DNA of 64,000 bases from Luteibacter rhizovicinus (GCF_004342265.1 NZ_SMCS01000002.1:124001-188000), one strand, 5' to 3'. Shown: positions 21,059 to 30,337, counted from the first letter of the stretch. Translations and numbers: made by a program. Notes: a model not told the origin generated them from the sequence alone.

Positions 21059-22888
21059 TCACTCCACCGTCACCGACTTCGCCAGATTCCGCGGCTGATC
21101 AACATCGGTGCCGCGCATCACGGCTACGTGATACGAAAGCAGCTGCAACGGGATAGTGAATACCGCCGGCGAGATGAACTCGCCGCCCGACTCCAGCCGC
21201 ACCATCACCCCCTGCTCTATCGTGTCGTCCATCTCCGCATGCTCGTCGGCGAAGACGAACAGTTCGCCGCCACGCGCACGAACTTCCTGCAGATTGGACT
21301 TCAGCTTGTCGAGCAAGGGACCATTGGGCGCTACCGCGACGATCGGCATGTCCTCGTCCACCAGCGCCAACGGGCCGTGCTTCAGCTCGCCGGCCGGGTA
21401 AGCCTCGGCGTGGATATACGAGATTTCCTTGAGCTTCAGCGACCCTTCCAGCGCTACCGGATACTGCACGCCACGGCCGAGGAAAAGGGCGTTGTGTTTC
21501 AGGATGAAATGCTCGGCCAACTCTTCGATCTGGGGTTCGATGCGCAGCGCGGACTCGATGAAGCGCGGCAGCGACTGGAGCTCCTTGCACAGCTTCAGGT
21601 AACGGGTGTGATCCAGACCACGGCGGCGCCCAAGATCGAGTGCAAGTAGCGCAAATGCCGCCAGCTGCGTGGTGAATGCCTTCGTCGAAGCAACGCCGAT
21701 TTCCGGGCCTGCACGCGTCATGAGGCGAAGATCGGACTCGCGTACGACCGACGACTCAGGAACATTGCAGATCGCGAACGTGGCGAGGTAACCGCGACGG
21801 CGCGATTCGCGCATCGCGGCCAGCGTGTCGGCGGTTTCGCCCGACTGCGACACGGCAACGAACAACGTGTCTTCGGGCACGACGACATCGCGATAACGGT
21901 ATTCGCTCGCCACTTCCACGACGACGGGAAGCCGCGCCAGCTCTTCGATCCAGTACTTGGCGACCATGCCGGCGTGATAGCTCGTGCCGCAGGCGACGAT
22001 GTGGATCTGCTTCGTGCGATCGAGTACCGGATCGGCATCGATCCCGAAGATATTGGGCAGCACGCCGTGCTGACCGATGCGTCCTTCCAGCGTATCCGCG
22101 ACGGCGCGCGGCTGCTCGAAGATTTCTTTCTGCATGTAGTGACGGTATTCGCCGCGCTCGACCGCGTCGGCCGACAACTCACTCTCATGCGCCGCGCGAT
22201 CGGCCGGCTTGCCGTCCAGTGTGAAGACCTGAACGCTTTCGCGGGTGATCTCGACGACATCGTCTTCCTCGAGATACATCATGCGATTGGTAACCTTGAT
22301 CAGCGCCTGCGCGTCGGACCCGAGGAAATTCTCGCCAATACCGATACCCACCAGCAACGGACAGCCGCGGCGCGCACCGACGACACGGCCGGGCTCATCG
22401 AGGCTCAGCACGGCGATCGCGTAGGCGCCTTCCAACTGGCGTACCGCCGCGAGTACGGCTTCACGCAGCGAACGGCCGTCACTGAGCAGGTCATCGATAA
22501 GCGCACCCATGACTTCGGTATCGGTCTCCGAAGTAAAGACGCGCCCGCGCGCTTTCAGTTCCTCGCGCAAGCTTGCGTAGTTTTCGATGATCCCGTTGTG
22601 CACGATCGCGACGCGACCCTGCACATGCGGATGCGCATTGGTTTCGTTCGGCACGCCGTGCGTTGCCCAGCGCGTATGGGCGATGCCCGTACCGCCAGGC
22701 AGCGGGTCGGCGTCGTACAGCGCTTCCATTTCACGTACTTTGCCCTTGGCGCGAACGCGGCGAATCGCATCGCCTTCGGCGATGGCGATGCCTGCCGAAT
22801 CGTATCCACGATATTCGAGAGCCTTGAGGCCCGCGATCAGGATGGGAGCGACATCGCGCTGCGCAGCGGCGGCAACAATTCCACACAT
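21059..22888 (-). CDS. glmS: Glutamine--fructose-6-phosphate aminotransferase (isomerizing)
   Basis: 609 residues, the exact usual GlmS length. Cys2 after the initiator is the glutaminase nucleophile (MCGIVA), with EYRGYDSAG and THTRWATHG in the amidotransferase domain, two SIS sugar-isomerase domains, and C-terminal NLAKSVTVE. It makes glucosamine-6-phosphate for peptidoglycan and lipid A. It lies 18 bases downstream of the beta-synthase gene in the same direction. No glmS ribozyme would be expected in this group and none is seen. Confidence 0.97.
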   Translation of the reverse strand: MCGIVAAAAQRDVAPILIAGLKALEYRGYDSAGIAIAEGDAIRRVRAKGKVREMEALYDADPLPGGTGIAHTRWATHGVPNETNAHPHVQGRVAIVHNGIIENYASLREELKARGRVFTSETDTEVMGALIDDLLSDGRSLREAVLAAVRQLEGAYAIAVLSLDEPGRVVGARRGCPLLVGIGIGENFLGSDAQALIKVTNRMMYLEEDDVVEITRESVQVFTLDGKPADRAAHESELSADAVERGEYRHYMQKEIFEQPRAVADTLEGRIGQHGVLPNIFGIDADPVLDRTKQIHIVACGTSYHAGMVAKYWIEELARLPVVVEVASEYRYRDVVVPEDTLFVAVSQSGETADTLAAMRESRRRGYLATFAICNVPESSVVRESDLRLMTRAGPEIGVASTKAFTTQLAAFALLALDLGRRRGLDHTRYLKLCKELQSLPRFIESALRIEPQIEELAEHFILKHNALFLGRGVQYPVALEGSLKLKEISYIHAEAYPAGELKHGPLALVDEDMPIVAVAPNGPLLDKLKSNLQEVRARGGELFVFADEHAEMDDTIEQGVMVRLESGGEFISPAVFTIPLQLLSYHVAVMRGTDVDQPRNLAKSVTVE

Positions 22889-22905
22889 GGCACGTATCCT
22901 TTGGT

Positions 22906-24276
22906 TCAGTTGACCTTGCGACGCAGATAATTCAGCAGGTCGATACGAGTGATAAGACCGAGGAACTGGTCACCGTCGACAACGATGGCGACATGACCTT
23001 TCTCGAAAACGGGTAGGAGGGCCTGGATCGACGAGGTCACCTGAAGCATTTCGGGCGACGCGATCATTGCCGTGGAAACGGGGTCGCGGAACCGCGTCTC
23101 GTCGGAGTGCACGTGAAGCAGCACGTCGGACTCGTCGAGGATGCCCACGATGCGGTCGCCCTCCATGACCGGCAGCTGGGATACGTCGTACAGCTTCATG
23201 CGGTTATAGGCGGTGATTAGCATGTCGTCCGGCTTCACCACGACGGTGTCGCGCTGCGCGTAAGGACGCAAGATCAGATCGCGCAGATCGCCGAAACGTT
23301 CGCGCTCGATGAAGCCGTTGTCGAGCATCCAGTAGTCGTTGTACATCTTCGACAGATACTTGTTGCCGGTATCGCAGACCAGCGTGACCACGCGCTTGGG
23401 CGTCGTCTGTTCGCGGCAGTACTTCAGCGCGGCGGCGAGCAGCGTGCCCGTCGACGAACCGCCCAGCACGCCCTCCTTCGCCAGCAGTTCGCGTGCGGCG
23501 AGGAAGCTTTCCTTGTCGCTGATCGCATAAGCTTTCTTCACGCGCGAGAAGTCGCTGATCGACGGCAGGAAGTCTTCGCCGATGCCCTCGACCATCCAGC
23601 TGCCGGACTTCTCCGAGAGCACGCCTTCGTTGATGTACTGGGCGAGGATCGAACCGACCGGATCGGCCAGAACGATTTCCGTACCCGGCGAATGCTCGTT
23701 GAGATACGCGGTCAGTCCACTCATCGTGCCGGACGATCCACAACCGACGACGATCGCGTCGACCTTGCCGTCCAGCTGCTCGAGAATTTCCGGACCGGTC
23801 GTCTGGGCGTGCGCCAGCGGGTTGTCGGGATTCCCGAACTGATTGATGAAGTACGCCCCCGGCGTTTCGCGAGCGATGCGCTCGGCCATGTCCTGGTAGT
23901 ACTCGGGATGCCCCTTGGCGACGTCCGACCGGGTCAGCACGACCTCGGCGCCCATGGCCTTCAGGTTGAAGATTTTTTCGCGACTCATCTTGTCCGGCAC
24001 AACGAGGATCAGGCGATAGCCCTTCTGCTGCGCGACAAGCGCCAGCCCCAGGCCAGTATTGCCCGCCGTACCTTCCACCAGGGTGTCGCCGGGTTTGATC
24101 TTTCCGGCACGTTCTGCACCCTCGATCATCGACATGCCGATGCGATCCTTGATCGATCCACCGGGATTCGTGCTCTCGAGCTTCAGGAACAGTTCGCAAC
24201 AGCCTGCGTCCAGACGCTGGGCGCGCACCATCGGGGTGCGACCGATCAACTCGAGGACGCTGTCGTAAACGCTCAT
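22906..24276 (-). CDS. cbs: Cystathionine beta-synthase (with C-terminal CBS domain pair)
   Basis: 456 residues from ATG 24276. The PLP lysine is K43 in STNPGGSIKDR; GTAGNTGLGLA and a CGSSGTMSGL phosphate loop follow. A CBS-domain pair (about 335-456) is fused at the C terminus, as in cystathionine beta-synthases but unlike plain CysK/CysM. It condenses serine and homocysteine to cystathionine, or may act as an O-acetylserine-type cysteine synthase. Together with the metB-like enzyme it suggests reverse transsulfuration. No haem-binding N-terminal extension is present. Confidence 0.88.
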   Translation of the reverse strand: MSVYDSVLELIGRTPMVRAQRLDAGCCELFLKLESTNPGGSIKDRIGMSMIEGAERAGKIKPGDTLVEGTAGNTGLGLALVAQQKGYRLILVVPDKMSREKIFNLKAMGAEVVLTRSDVAKGHPEYYQDMAERIARETPGAYFINQFGNPDNPLAHAQTTGPEILEQLDGKVDAIVVGCGSSGTMSGLTAYLNEHSPGTEIVLADPVGSILAQYINEGVLSEKSGSWMVEGIGEDFLPSISDFSRVKKAYAISDKESFLAARELLAKEGVLGGSSTGTLLAAALKYCREQTTPKRVVTLVCDTGNKYLSKMYNDYWMLDNGFIERERFGDLRDLILRPYAQRDTVVVKPDDMLITAYNRMKLYDVSQLPVMEGDRIVGILDESDVLLHVHSDETRFRDPVSTAMIASPEMLQVTSSIQALLPVFEKGHVAIVVDGDQFLGLITRIDLLNYLRRKVN

Positions 24277-24440
24277 CTGAACTCCGTCGTGTGACGCGCC
24301 GCCTTTGCGACGCCTGATTGCAACCGGAAAGTTCCGGTCGCGGACGCCCATGATAATGGTTGCGCCGCCCGGAAGCCTCCCGGCCCGACGGCCGACGACA
24401 AATGGCTTAGTCCTCGCCGCCCGCCATGAAGCAAGACAAA

Positions 24441-24474
24441 AAAACGGCGGGTACGTTCCCGTACCCGCCGTTTT
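24441..24474. terminator. Strong bidirectional terminator hairpin
   Basis: A perfect 15-bp stem starting AAAACGGCGGGTACG with a TTCC loop and flanking A and T runs. It sits 22 bases past the stop of the minus-strand YdcH-like gene and terminates it. Confidence 0.9.
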
Positions 24475-24495
24475 GCCTAATTCGCGGCTTACCGA

Positions 24496-24720
24496 TCAAT
24501 GCGATCGATGTCGCCAGTCCCACATTCGCTGGAGTCGCGTCTTGGCCTGCAGCTTCTCGGTCTTCATCGCCTTGAGCGAAGAATCGTCGACAGGCAGCAC
24601 GCCGATTTCGGCGTCATGTACTTTGCTGTCGAGTTCCCTATGGCGATAGTAGAGTTGACGAAAATCCACGTCGGACTTCATGAATGCTTCGACGTCGTCA
24701 CGCTGCTGGTTTTCGAACAT
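24496..24720 (-). CDS. YdcH/DUF465-like small protein
   Basis: 74 residues from ATG 24720 with GAGGAG six to ten bases upstream. It is highly charged and helical, beginning MFENQQRDDVEAFM, with FRQLYYRHRELDSKVHDAE and a central LKAMKTEKLQAKTRLQRM, matching the small DUF465 family in length and in the repeated L-K/R heptads. The function is unknown; no partner is evident. Monocistronic with its own terminator. Confidence 0.8.
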   Translation of the reverse strand: MFENQQRDDVEAFMKSDVDFRQLYYRHRELDSKVHDAEIGVLPVDDSSLKAMKTEKLQAKTRLQRMWDWRHRSH

Positions 24721-25065
24721 ATCGATCTCCTCGCGGGTAGTCCGGGGCACGGGAACCGTGACCCTCTTCGTTCGGGAGCGATGCGCGCACGGATCTCGCC
24801 AAAGGGCGGGACGGGTGACTGGGAGGCGCGGTTGGCTCGATGAACGTACGCTTCGCTCCGGCAGGCCCGTCACGTGGAATTCTCGTGACGGGGAGATCGA
24901 AGCTACTCCGCTTGGAAGGGGCGCGCAAGGGCGCCCGGCCTACTGCGACAATCGGTCAATCGAGCGATAAATTACCGTTAAACCAGTAACTTATGTCGAC
25001 ACCCCATGCAGGGAGTGCGCTTGAGCGCAATCGCTGTATGGGGTGTCGTGGACGATCGCCGATAC

Positions 25066-25099
25066 AAAAAAAAAGCGCCCGCGTTATTCGCACGGGCGC
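25066..25099 (-). terminator. Terminator of the DUF4398-like operon
   Basis: GCGCCCG and CGGGCGC arms (25075-25081, 25093-25099) with an 11-base loop. The nine As to the left give a T-run on the minus strand, directly downstream of the gene ending at 25157. Confidence 0.8.
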
Positions 25100-25111
25100 C
25101 TGTTTCGCTTA

Positions 25112-25139
25112 GTAGGATCGCGTTCAAGCGCGCTCCTAC
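25112..25139. repeat. REP-like palindrome
   Basis: Arms GTAGGATCGCG and CGCGCTCCTAC match at ten of eleven positions around a six-base loop. The core recurs at 27579-27646 and 53134-53155. Confidence 0.7.
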
Positions 25140-25156
25140 AACACCGAGCCTCGGGC

Positions 25157-25780
25157 TTACTTCTTCGGCTTCTTGACCGGAGCGGCCGTGTCCGGCGAGT
25201 TGGCATCGCGCATCGCACGCGCAGCCTGCTCGGCCAGCGCTGCCTGCTTCTTGGCTGCGTTGGCGACACGGGCCTGGGCCTCGGCCAGCTTGCGGGCCTT
25301 GTCGCCCTCGGCCTTGGCCTGATCCAGCGCCTGCGAATACTCCACGCCCTGCTGCTGCAGGCGTGCGGCTTCCTCGGTGATCATCTGGTTCTGCATCCGC
25401 TGCTGCTCGAGCTGGCGGCGGGCCATTTCGGCGTCGAGGCGGCTGGCTTCCAGCAGGATCGAGTCGTGCTCGCGATCGAGCTGGGCCGACTTGTTCTGCG
25501 CTTCCTGCAATTGGGCCATGGCCTTGGCGATGTCGACGCGGCGTTCGGCGATGTACAGGTAGTGCGGCCGCTCCTTGGAAGGAACGCCCGATAGCTGGCC
25601 GACAGCCTCACGGGCCCGCGCCTGCTCCGCCTGGGCATAACCGCCGAGGGCCGGATCGCTGGACAGCTGATCGAGGCTGGACGTGAGGCGACGGATATCG
25701 AGGTCATCCTTGGCGGCCATGGCGCCACTGGCGGCGAACGCCAGGGCGAGTGCCGAAAAAACGATGGTAAAGCGCTTCAT
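25157..25780 (-). CDS. Exported coiled-coil protein (DUF4398-like)
   Basis: 207 residues: signal peptide (MKRFTIVFSALALAFAASGAMA), then a long Ala/Gln/Arg/Glu-rich helical region predicted coiled coil, ending in a Lys-Pro tail (PVKKPKK). The family and role are not certain; it resembles the periplasmic helical DUF4398 proteins often found before OmpA-like genes. It overlaps the stop of the upstream lipoprotein gene by one base (TGATG), so the two are co-translated and probably work together in the envelope. Confidence 0.75.
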   Translation of the reverse strand: MKRFTIVFSALALAFAASGAMAAKDDLDIRRLTSSLDQLSSDPALGGYAQAEQARAREAVGQLSGVPSKERPHYLYIAERRVDIAKAMAQLQEAQNKSAQLDREHDSILLEASRLDAEMARRQLEQQRMQNQMITEEAARLQQQGVEYSQALDQAKAEGDKARKLAEAQARVANAAKKQAALAEQAARAMRDANSPDTAAPVKKPKK

Positions 25781-26313
25781 CAGTGGCCTCCCTGATTGTC
25801 GTCGCGCAAGGGCTGGGTCTGGCCGCCTGCCGGGGGCGCGCCTTGGGCGGCCGGCTCGGGCAACACGGATTCCGTTTCCTGCACATTGGTCGGAATCGGC
25901 ACGGTGTCGTTGGCGTGGTTGTCGATCATTTCGACGCGCATCCGCGCGTTTTCCTGACTCTTGGACTGGTTCTGCGCGCGGGCGGCACCCAGACGGGCCT
26001 TGGCCCGGGCCAGTTCGCTGTCGGCACGGGATTCGGCGGCCAACGTGGCGGCCACCTCGTACTTACGGGAGGCCATGGCGGCCTGGGCTTGCTGGAAGCG
26101 GCTCTGTGCGTAATCCAGGTCGACAGGGGCGTAGTCGGCGGCGCCAGCGTCGCGCGCGGCCTGCAACTGGGCCTGGGCCTGGTTCAGGGCACCGTCGGGT
26201 GGCGGGGTGCTTGCGCACCCTGCCAGAGTGGCAATAACGAACCCCAGAGCCGCCACGGCGGCTAGCCGAAGGACGATCTCATGGGGTTTCGACGGCAAGT
26301 TGTGCACCATCAC
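25780..26313 (-). CDS. DUF4398-type lipoprotein
   Basis: 177 residues. The hydrophobic signal ends in a lipobox LAGC (ALGFVIATLAGCASTPPP), so the mature protein is a lipoprotein. The next 90 residues are helical with AADYAPVDLDYAQSRFQQAQAAM, the DUF4398 pattern, followed by a Pro/Gln-rich tail. Function unknown. A later ATG at 26310 is also possible. First gene of the two-gene envelope operon, divergent from pilU. Confidence 0.8.
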   Translation of the reverse strand: MMVHNLPSKPHEIVLRLAAVAALGFVIATLAGCASTPPPDGALNQAQAQLQAARDAGAADYAPVDLDYAQSRFQQAQAAMASRKYEVAATLAAESRADSELARAKARLGAARAQNQSKSQENARMRVEMIDNHANDTVPIPTNVQETESVLPEPAAQGAPPAGGQTQPLRDDNQGGH

Positions 26314-26419
26314 TCGTTCCTCTTACAGATTTGCGAGATATTGTCGATAAAGTAGGCCGAAGCCAGGCAAAGGCTCGGGCCTTCTGTCTCGATTGTAATG
26401 CGAATCTCTGGGGGGTTAG

Positions 26420-27529
26420 GTGGATATCGGTTATTTCCTCAAGTTGATGGTCGACAAGGGCGCGTCGGATATGTTCCTGACGACAGGCGCCCCCGTGAAC
26501 ATCAAGGTCGAGGGCAAGCTCTACCCGCTCGGCAACACCGGTCTGCCGAGCGGCATGGTCAAGAAAATCGCCTATTCCCTCATGGACGAAGGCCAGGTCC
26601 CCCAATTCGAGCGCGATCTCGAACTGAACATGGCGCTGGCCGTCAAGGAAGCCGGCCGCTTCCGTATCAACGTGTTCAAGCAGCGCGGCGAGATCGGCAT
26701 GGTCATCCGCGCCATCAAGAGCGAAATTCCGTCGCTGGAAGAACTGAAGCTGCCGTCGATCTTCCGCGACCTGGTCATGGAGCCGCGCGGCCTCATCCTG
26801 GTCGTGGGTGCCACGGGCTCGGGCAAGTCGACCACGCTGGCGGCCATGCTCGATCACCGCAACCAGAACAGTTCGGGTCACATCCTGACGGTCGAAGACC
26901 CGATCGAATACCTGCACCGGCACAAGCGATCGATCGTGAACCAGCGCGAGGTGGGTCTGGATACCCACAGCTACGCCGAGGCGCTGAAGAACGCCATGCG
27001 CGAAGCGCCCGACGTGATCATGATCGGCGAAATCCGCGATACGGAGACGATGGAAGCGGCGATCGCGTTCTCGGAAACCGGTCACCTCTGCCTGGCGACG
27101 CTGCATTCCAACAATGCGGACCAGACCCTCGAACGCATCCTCAACTTCTTCCCGGAAGCGAACCACAAGAACGTCCTGATGAACCTGGCGCTCAATCTGC
27201 GCGCGGTCATCAGCCAGCGTCTCGTGCTGGGCAAGGACGGTCACCGCATGCCGGCTACCGAAGTCCTGCTGAACACCCCGCTGATCCGCGACATGATCCG
27301 TCGCGGCCAGATCCACGAGGTGAAGGAAGCCATGGACCGCAGCCTGCAGGAAGGTATGCAGACCTTCGACCAGTCGCTGTATCGCCTGTACAGGGAAGGC
27401 CAGATCACCCTCGACGAAACGCTGAACAAAGCGGATTCGCGCGACGGCCTGGCTCTGAAGATCCGCCTGTCGGAAGGTTCGACCGGCAGCGAGTTCGCCT
27501 CGAGCGATCCGTACGGCATCGGGGTTTGA
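26420..27529 (+). CDS. pilU: Type IV pilus retraction ATPase PilU
   Basis: 369 residues from a GTG preceded by a GGGGGGTTAG stretch. Walker A GATGSGKST is at 130-138, with the PilT/PilU Asp box VEDPIEYLH, Walker B VIMIGEIRD and the His box HLCLATLHSNN. The sequence MDIGYFLKLMVDKGASDMFLTTG and the long C-terminal tail fit PilU rather than PilT. It is a cytoplasmic accessory retraction motor. pilT, usually next to it, is not in this window. Confidence 0.92.
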   Translation: MDIGYFLKLMVDKGASDMFLTTGAPVNIKVEGKLYPLGNTGLPSGMVKKIAYSLMDEGQVPQFERDLELNMALAVKEAGRFRINVFKQRGEIGMVIRAIKSEIPSLEELKLPSIFRDLVMEPRGLILVVGATGSGKSTTLAAMLDHRNQNSSGHILTVEDPIEYLHRHKRSIVNQREVGLDTHSYAEALKNAMREAPDVIMIGEIRDTETMEAAIAFSETGHLCLATLHSNNADQTLERILNFFPEANHKNVLMNLALNLRAVISQRLVLGKDGHRMPATEVLLNTPLIRDMIRRGQIHEVKEAMDRSLQEGMQTFDQSLYRLYREGQITLDETLNKADSRDGLALKIRLSEGSTGSEFASSDPYGIGV

Positions 27530-27578
27530 TGGCGGCACTCGCGCTGAGGCACCAGCCAGCGCGAGGCAACCGGGTTTT

Positions 27579-27646
27579 CGCGCGCAGGCGCGCTCCCACA
27601 GAAAGCTGGGTCTCCGCTGCTCTCTGTGGGAGCGCGCCTGCGCGCG
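27579..27646. repeat. Inverted REP pair
   Basis: Two 24-base arms (27579-27602 and 27623-27646) are perfect reverse complements separated by 20 bases; each contains the TGTGGGAGCGCGC core. It lies between the convergent pilU and maiA genes, a typical place for REP doublets that can stabilise or end transcripts. Confidence 0.85.
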
Positions 27647-27678
27647 ATGGCCTAAGAAGCGATGAAGACACGAATCAA

Positions 27679-28332
27679 CTACTGGGCGTCCCGCTGGGCT
27701 TCCGGCGCAGCATCCATGAATGCCGGTATCCCCGCGCAAGCCTCGACGATGCGGCGGATGGCCGGACAATCGTCCAGCGGCACGCTCCAACGCACCGCGT
27801 TGTAAACCTGCGGCACCAGACACGCATCCGCCAGCGTCGGCGTATCGCCGTGGCAGAACCGGCCGGTTGGCCCGCGCGCCAGTAATGCCTCGAAGCCTTT
27901 GAGGCCCAGCGCGATCCAGTGCCGGGACCAGGCGGCCTTCTGCTCCGGGCCGGCACCGAAGTCCTTCTCCAGCGCTTGCAGCACGCGAAGATTCCCCAGC
28001 GGATGCACGTCGCATGCGATGACCTGCATCAATTCGCGCACGCGCGCCCTGCCCTCGATGTCTTTCGGCATCAACGGGCTTTCGGGGTAGCGCTCGTCCA
28101 GGTATTCCATGATCGTCATCGACTGCCGGACGACCAGCGTGCCATCGACCAGCGTGGGCAACTGTTCCTGGGGAGAAAGCTCGCGATAGTCGGGGGCATG
28201 CTGCCGGCCGCCGTCCTCGATGAGATGCACGGGCACGAGCTGGTACGGCAATCCTTTCAGATTCAGCGCGATACGCACGCGATAGGCCGCGCTGGAGCGC
28301 CAGTAGCTATACAGAACGAGTGAAGAAGTCAT
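27679..28332 (-). CDS. maiA: Maleylacetoacetate isomerase (zeta-class glutathione S-transferase)
   Basis: 217 residues from ATG 28332. The zeta-class glutathione site LYSYWRSSAAYRVRIALNLKG with the SSxxxR pattern and NPQEQLPTLVDG-like SPQEQLPTLVDG are clear, and the C-terminal helical domain is complete. It isomerises maleylacetoacetate to fumarylacetoacetate between HmgA and FAH in tyrosine breakdown; those genes lie 15 kb away (42.8-46.2 kb). Monocistronic here. Confidence 0.9.
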   Translation of the reverse strand: MTSSLVLYSYWRSSAAYRVRIALNLKGLPYQLVPVHLIEDGGRQHAPDYRELSPQEQLPTLVDGTLVVRQSMTIMEYLDERYPESPLMPKDIEGRARVRELMQVIACDVHPLGNLRVLQALEKDFGAGPEQKAAWSRHWIALGLKGFEALLARGPTGRFCHGDTPTLADACLVPQVYNAVRWSVPLDDCPAIRRIVEACAGIPAFMDAAPEAQRDAQ

Positions 28333-28433
28333 CCTTGTCTCCTGTGGAAAGTGCCGGAGTCTAGCACCCGCATTGCGCCGCCACGCCCGCGCCCCGGACA
28401 ATAGGCGTCTTTCCTTCAGCACTGGAGTCGAAT

Positions 28434-29612
28434 GTGTCCGTCATCCGCATGAGTGACCTCGATCTGCGCGGCAAGCGCGTACTGATCCGCGAAGACCTCA
28501 ACGTGCCCGTCGCCGGGGGGAAAATTACATCGACCCAGCGTCTCGACGCGGCGCTGCCCACGATCCGCGCGGCACGCGATGCCGGCGCACGGGTGATGGT
28601 CCTCTCGCATCTCGGCCGTCCGAAGGAAGGGCAGTTCGACGAGGAAGCCTCGCTTAAGCCCGTCGCTACATGGTTGGGCGAAAAACTCGGCAAGGACGTC
28701 CGCCTCGTACGCGATTACCTGGAGGGCGTGGAAGTCGCCGAAGGCGAAGTGGTCGTCCTCGAGAATTGCCGCATGAATATCGGTGAAGGCAAGGACGACG
28801 AAGCACTGTCGAAGAAGTACGCTGCGCTCTGCGACGTATTCGTCATGGACGCCTTCGGCACCGCGCATCGCGCGCAGGCATCCACTCATGGCGTCATCCG
28901 GTTCGCACCCGTCGCGGCTGCCGGCCCGCTGCTTTCGGCCGAACTCGATGCGCTGGGCAAGGCGCTGGAAAATCCCGCGCGTCCGCTGCTGGCGATCGTC
29001 GCCGGCTCCAAGGTTTCCACGAAGCTCACGCTGCTGGAAAACCTCTCCAGTCGAATCGACCAGCTGATCGTGGGGGGGGGCATCGCCAATACCTTCATCG
29101 CCGCGGCGGGACACAAGGTCGGCAAGTCGCTTTACGAAGCCGACCTGCTCGATGCCGCAAGAAAAGTCATGGCCGAAGCGAAGGCCCGCGGTGCCGACGT
29201 ACCCGTGCCGACCGATGTGGTCGTAGCGACGGAATTCTCAGCCACCGCGAAGGCGACGGTGAAGCCCGTCGATCAGGTCGCCGACGACGAGCTGATCCTC
29301 GACATTGGCCCGGACACCGCGAAGCGCTACGCCGAACTCATTGCCAAAGCGGGCACGGTCGTATGGAACGGCCCGGTCGGCGTGTTCGAATTCGACGCTT
29401 TCGGCAAGGGCACCGAGACGCTCGCCCGGGCCATCGCCGCGTCGAAGGCATTTTCCATCGCCGGCGGTGGCGACACGCTTGCCGCGGTGGACAAGTACGG
29501 CATCGAAGACGGCGTGTCGTACATCTCCACGGGTGGCGGCGCGTTCCTCGAATTCCTCGAAGGCAAGGAACTTCCGGCCGTGGCTGCGCTGAAAGCACGG
29601 GCGGCCAAGTAA
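28434..29612 (+). CDS. pgk: Phosphoglycerate kinase
   Basis: 392 residues. [41 protein letters not shown] and the C-terminal [19 protein letters not shown] are canonical. It transfers phosphate from 1,3-bisphosphoglycerate to ADP. I keep the GTG at 28434 because the MSxxRMxDLDL start is typical of related enzymes; the ATG five codons later is the alternative. Its stop overlaps the next start by one base. Confidence 0.96.
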   Translation: MSVIRMSDLDLRGKRVLIREDLNVPVAGGKITSTQRLDAALPTIRAARDAGARVMVLSHLGRPKEGQFDEEASLKPVATWLGEKLGKDVRLVRDYLEGVEVAEGEVVVLENCRMNIGEGKDDEALSKKYAALCDVFVMDAFGTAHRAQASTHGVIRFAPVAAAGPLLSAELDALGKALENPARPLLAIVAGSKVSTKLTLLENLSSRIDQLIVGGGIANTFIAAAGHKVGKSLYEADLLDAARKVMAEAKARGADVPVPTDVVVATEFSATAKATVKPVDQVADDELILDIGPDTAKRYAELIAKAGTVVWNGPVGVFEFDAFGKGTETLARAIAASKAFSIAGGGDTLAAVDKYGIEDGVSYISTGGGAFLEFLEGKELPAVAALKARAAK

Positions 29613-30250
29613 TGCTCTGCCTGTTCGATCTCGACGGCACACTGATCGATTCGGAGGAAGGCATTTTCGACGGCGTACGGCATTCGCTCGCCGCCGTCGG
29701 CGCGCCGATCATCGACGACACCGCGCTGCGTGCATGGGTCGGCCCACCGCTGCGCCATAGTTTCGGGCAGGTACTCGACGGCGACGTCGAACGCGTGGAG
29801 GCCGCCGTGGCGGCCTACGGTCAGCGCTTCAAAGAAGCCGGCTGGTCCCGGTACAAGGTGTATCCGGACATTCCCGAAACCGTCGCGGCACTCGCCGCGG
29901 CGGGCCACACGCTGGCGATCGTCACCAGCAAGGTGCGTCCGCATGCCGAGCCCATCGCGGCGCACCTCCCCTTCGGCCACCTCTTCTCGCGCCTGTACGC
30001 GCCAGGACCGGAAACGGCTCGCAGCGAGAAGGCCGACATGATCGCCGCCGCACTCGCCGATTTCGGTAGCGCGCCTGCCGATGCCGTGATGATCGGCGAC
30101 CGGCGCTACGACATCGAAGGTGCCGTGGAAAACCATGTGCGCGGCATCGGCGTGCTATGGGGGTTTGGCGATCGCGAAGAGCTCGAAACGGCTGGCGCGT
30201 CGTCTATCGCCTCGAAGCCATCCGAACTCGAGCAACTCGTACGCGGATAG
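29612..30250 (+). CDS. gph: HAD-superfamily phosphatase, phosphoglycolate phosphatase-like
   Basis: 212 residues starting one base before the end of pgk (TAATG). HAD motif I is DLDGTLIDSE, motif II is the VTSK segment, motif III K in RSEKADMI and motif IV GDRRYDIEGA. The cap domain between motifs I and II places it with Gph/PGP-type phosphatases. It likely hydrolyses phosphoglycolate or a related phosphosugar; the exact substrate cannot be told. Coupling to pgk suggests metabolite repair in glycolysis. Confidence 0.8.
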   Translation: MLCLFDLDGTLIDSEEGIFDGVRHSLAAVGAPIIDDTALRAWVGPPLRHSFGQVLDGDVERVEAAVAAYGQRFKEAGWSRYKVYPDIPETVAALAAAGHTLAIVTSKVRPHAEPIAAHLPFGHLFSRLYAPGPETARSEKADMIAAALADFGSAPADAVMIGDRRYDIEGAVENHVRGIGVLWGFGDREELETAGASSIASKPSELEQLVRG

Positions 30251-30291
30251 TTTTCCCACCGATCGACGTGCCACCGGAACGTCGACGGCGC

Positions 30292-30337
30292 GATTTTTCA
30301 GAATAATCGCGTCGTCGGGCAACCCCCGCCGTAACTA
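30292..30337 (+). promoter_or_regulatory. Element shared by two paralogue promoters (copy 1)
   Basis: GATTTTTCAGAATAATCGC at 30292-30310 is identical, base for base, to copy 2 at 31527-31545. A CCG...CTA element follows, with CTA at 30335-30337, exactly 25 bases beyond the 19-mer as in copy 2. It ends 36 bases before the ATG. A 7-bp hairpin (30263-30285) precedes it. Confidence 0.75.

Larger units (their letters stand above)
24721..25156. other. 436-base intergenic stretch with several inverted repeats
   Basis: No gene is supported here. It contains a perfect 9-bp hairpin at 24866-24892 (CCCGTCACG arms), a 10-bp inverted repeat at 24998-25007/25038-25047 that encloses a 5-bp hairpin at 25016-25029, a terminator at 25066-25099 and a REP-like hairpin at 25112-25139. 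The promoter of the YdcH-like gene must lie in its left part. A small RNA is possible. Confidence 0.6.

Noticed and set aside
22889-22905. glmS ribozyme or leader upstream of glmS
   Set aside because: Only 17 bases separate it from the preceding gene, too short for any riboswitch, and the ribozyme is a Gram-positive feature.
26279-28015. 578-residue open frame on the minus strand across pilU and maiA
   Set aside because: It is antisense to pilU and out of frame with maiA, and no domain is visible.
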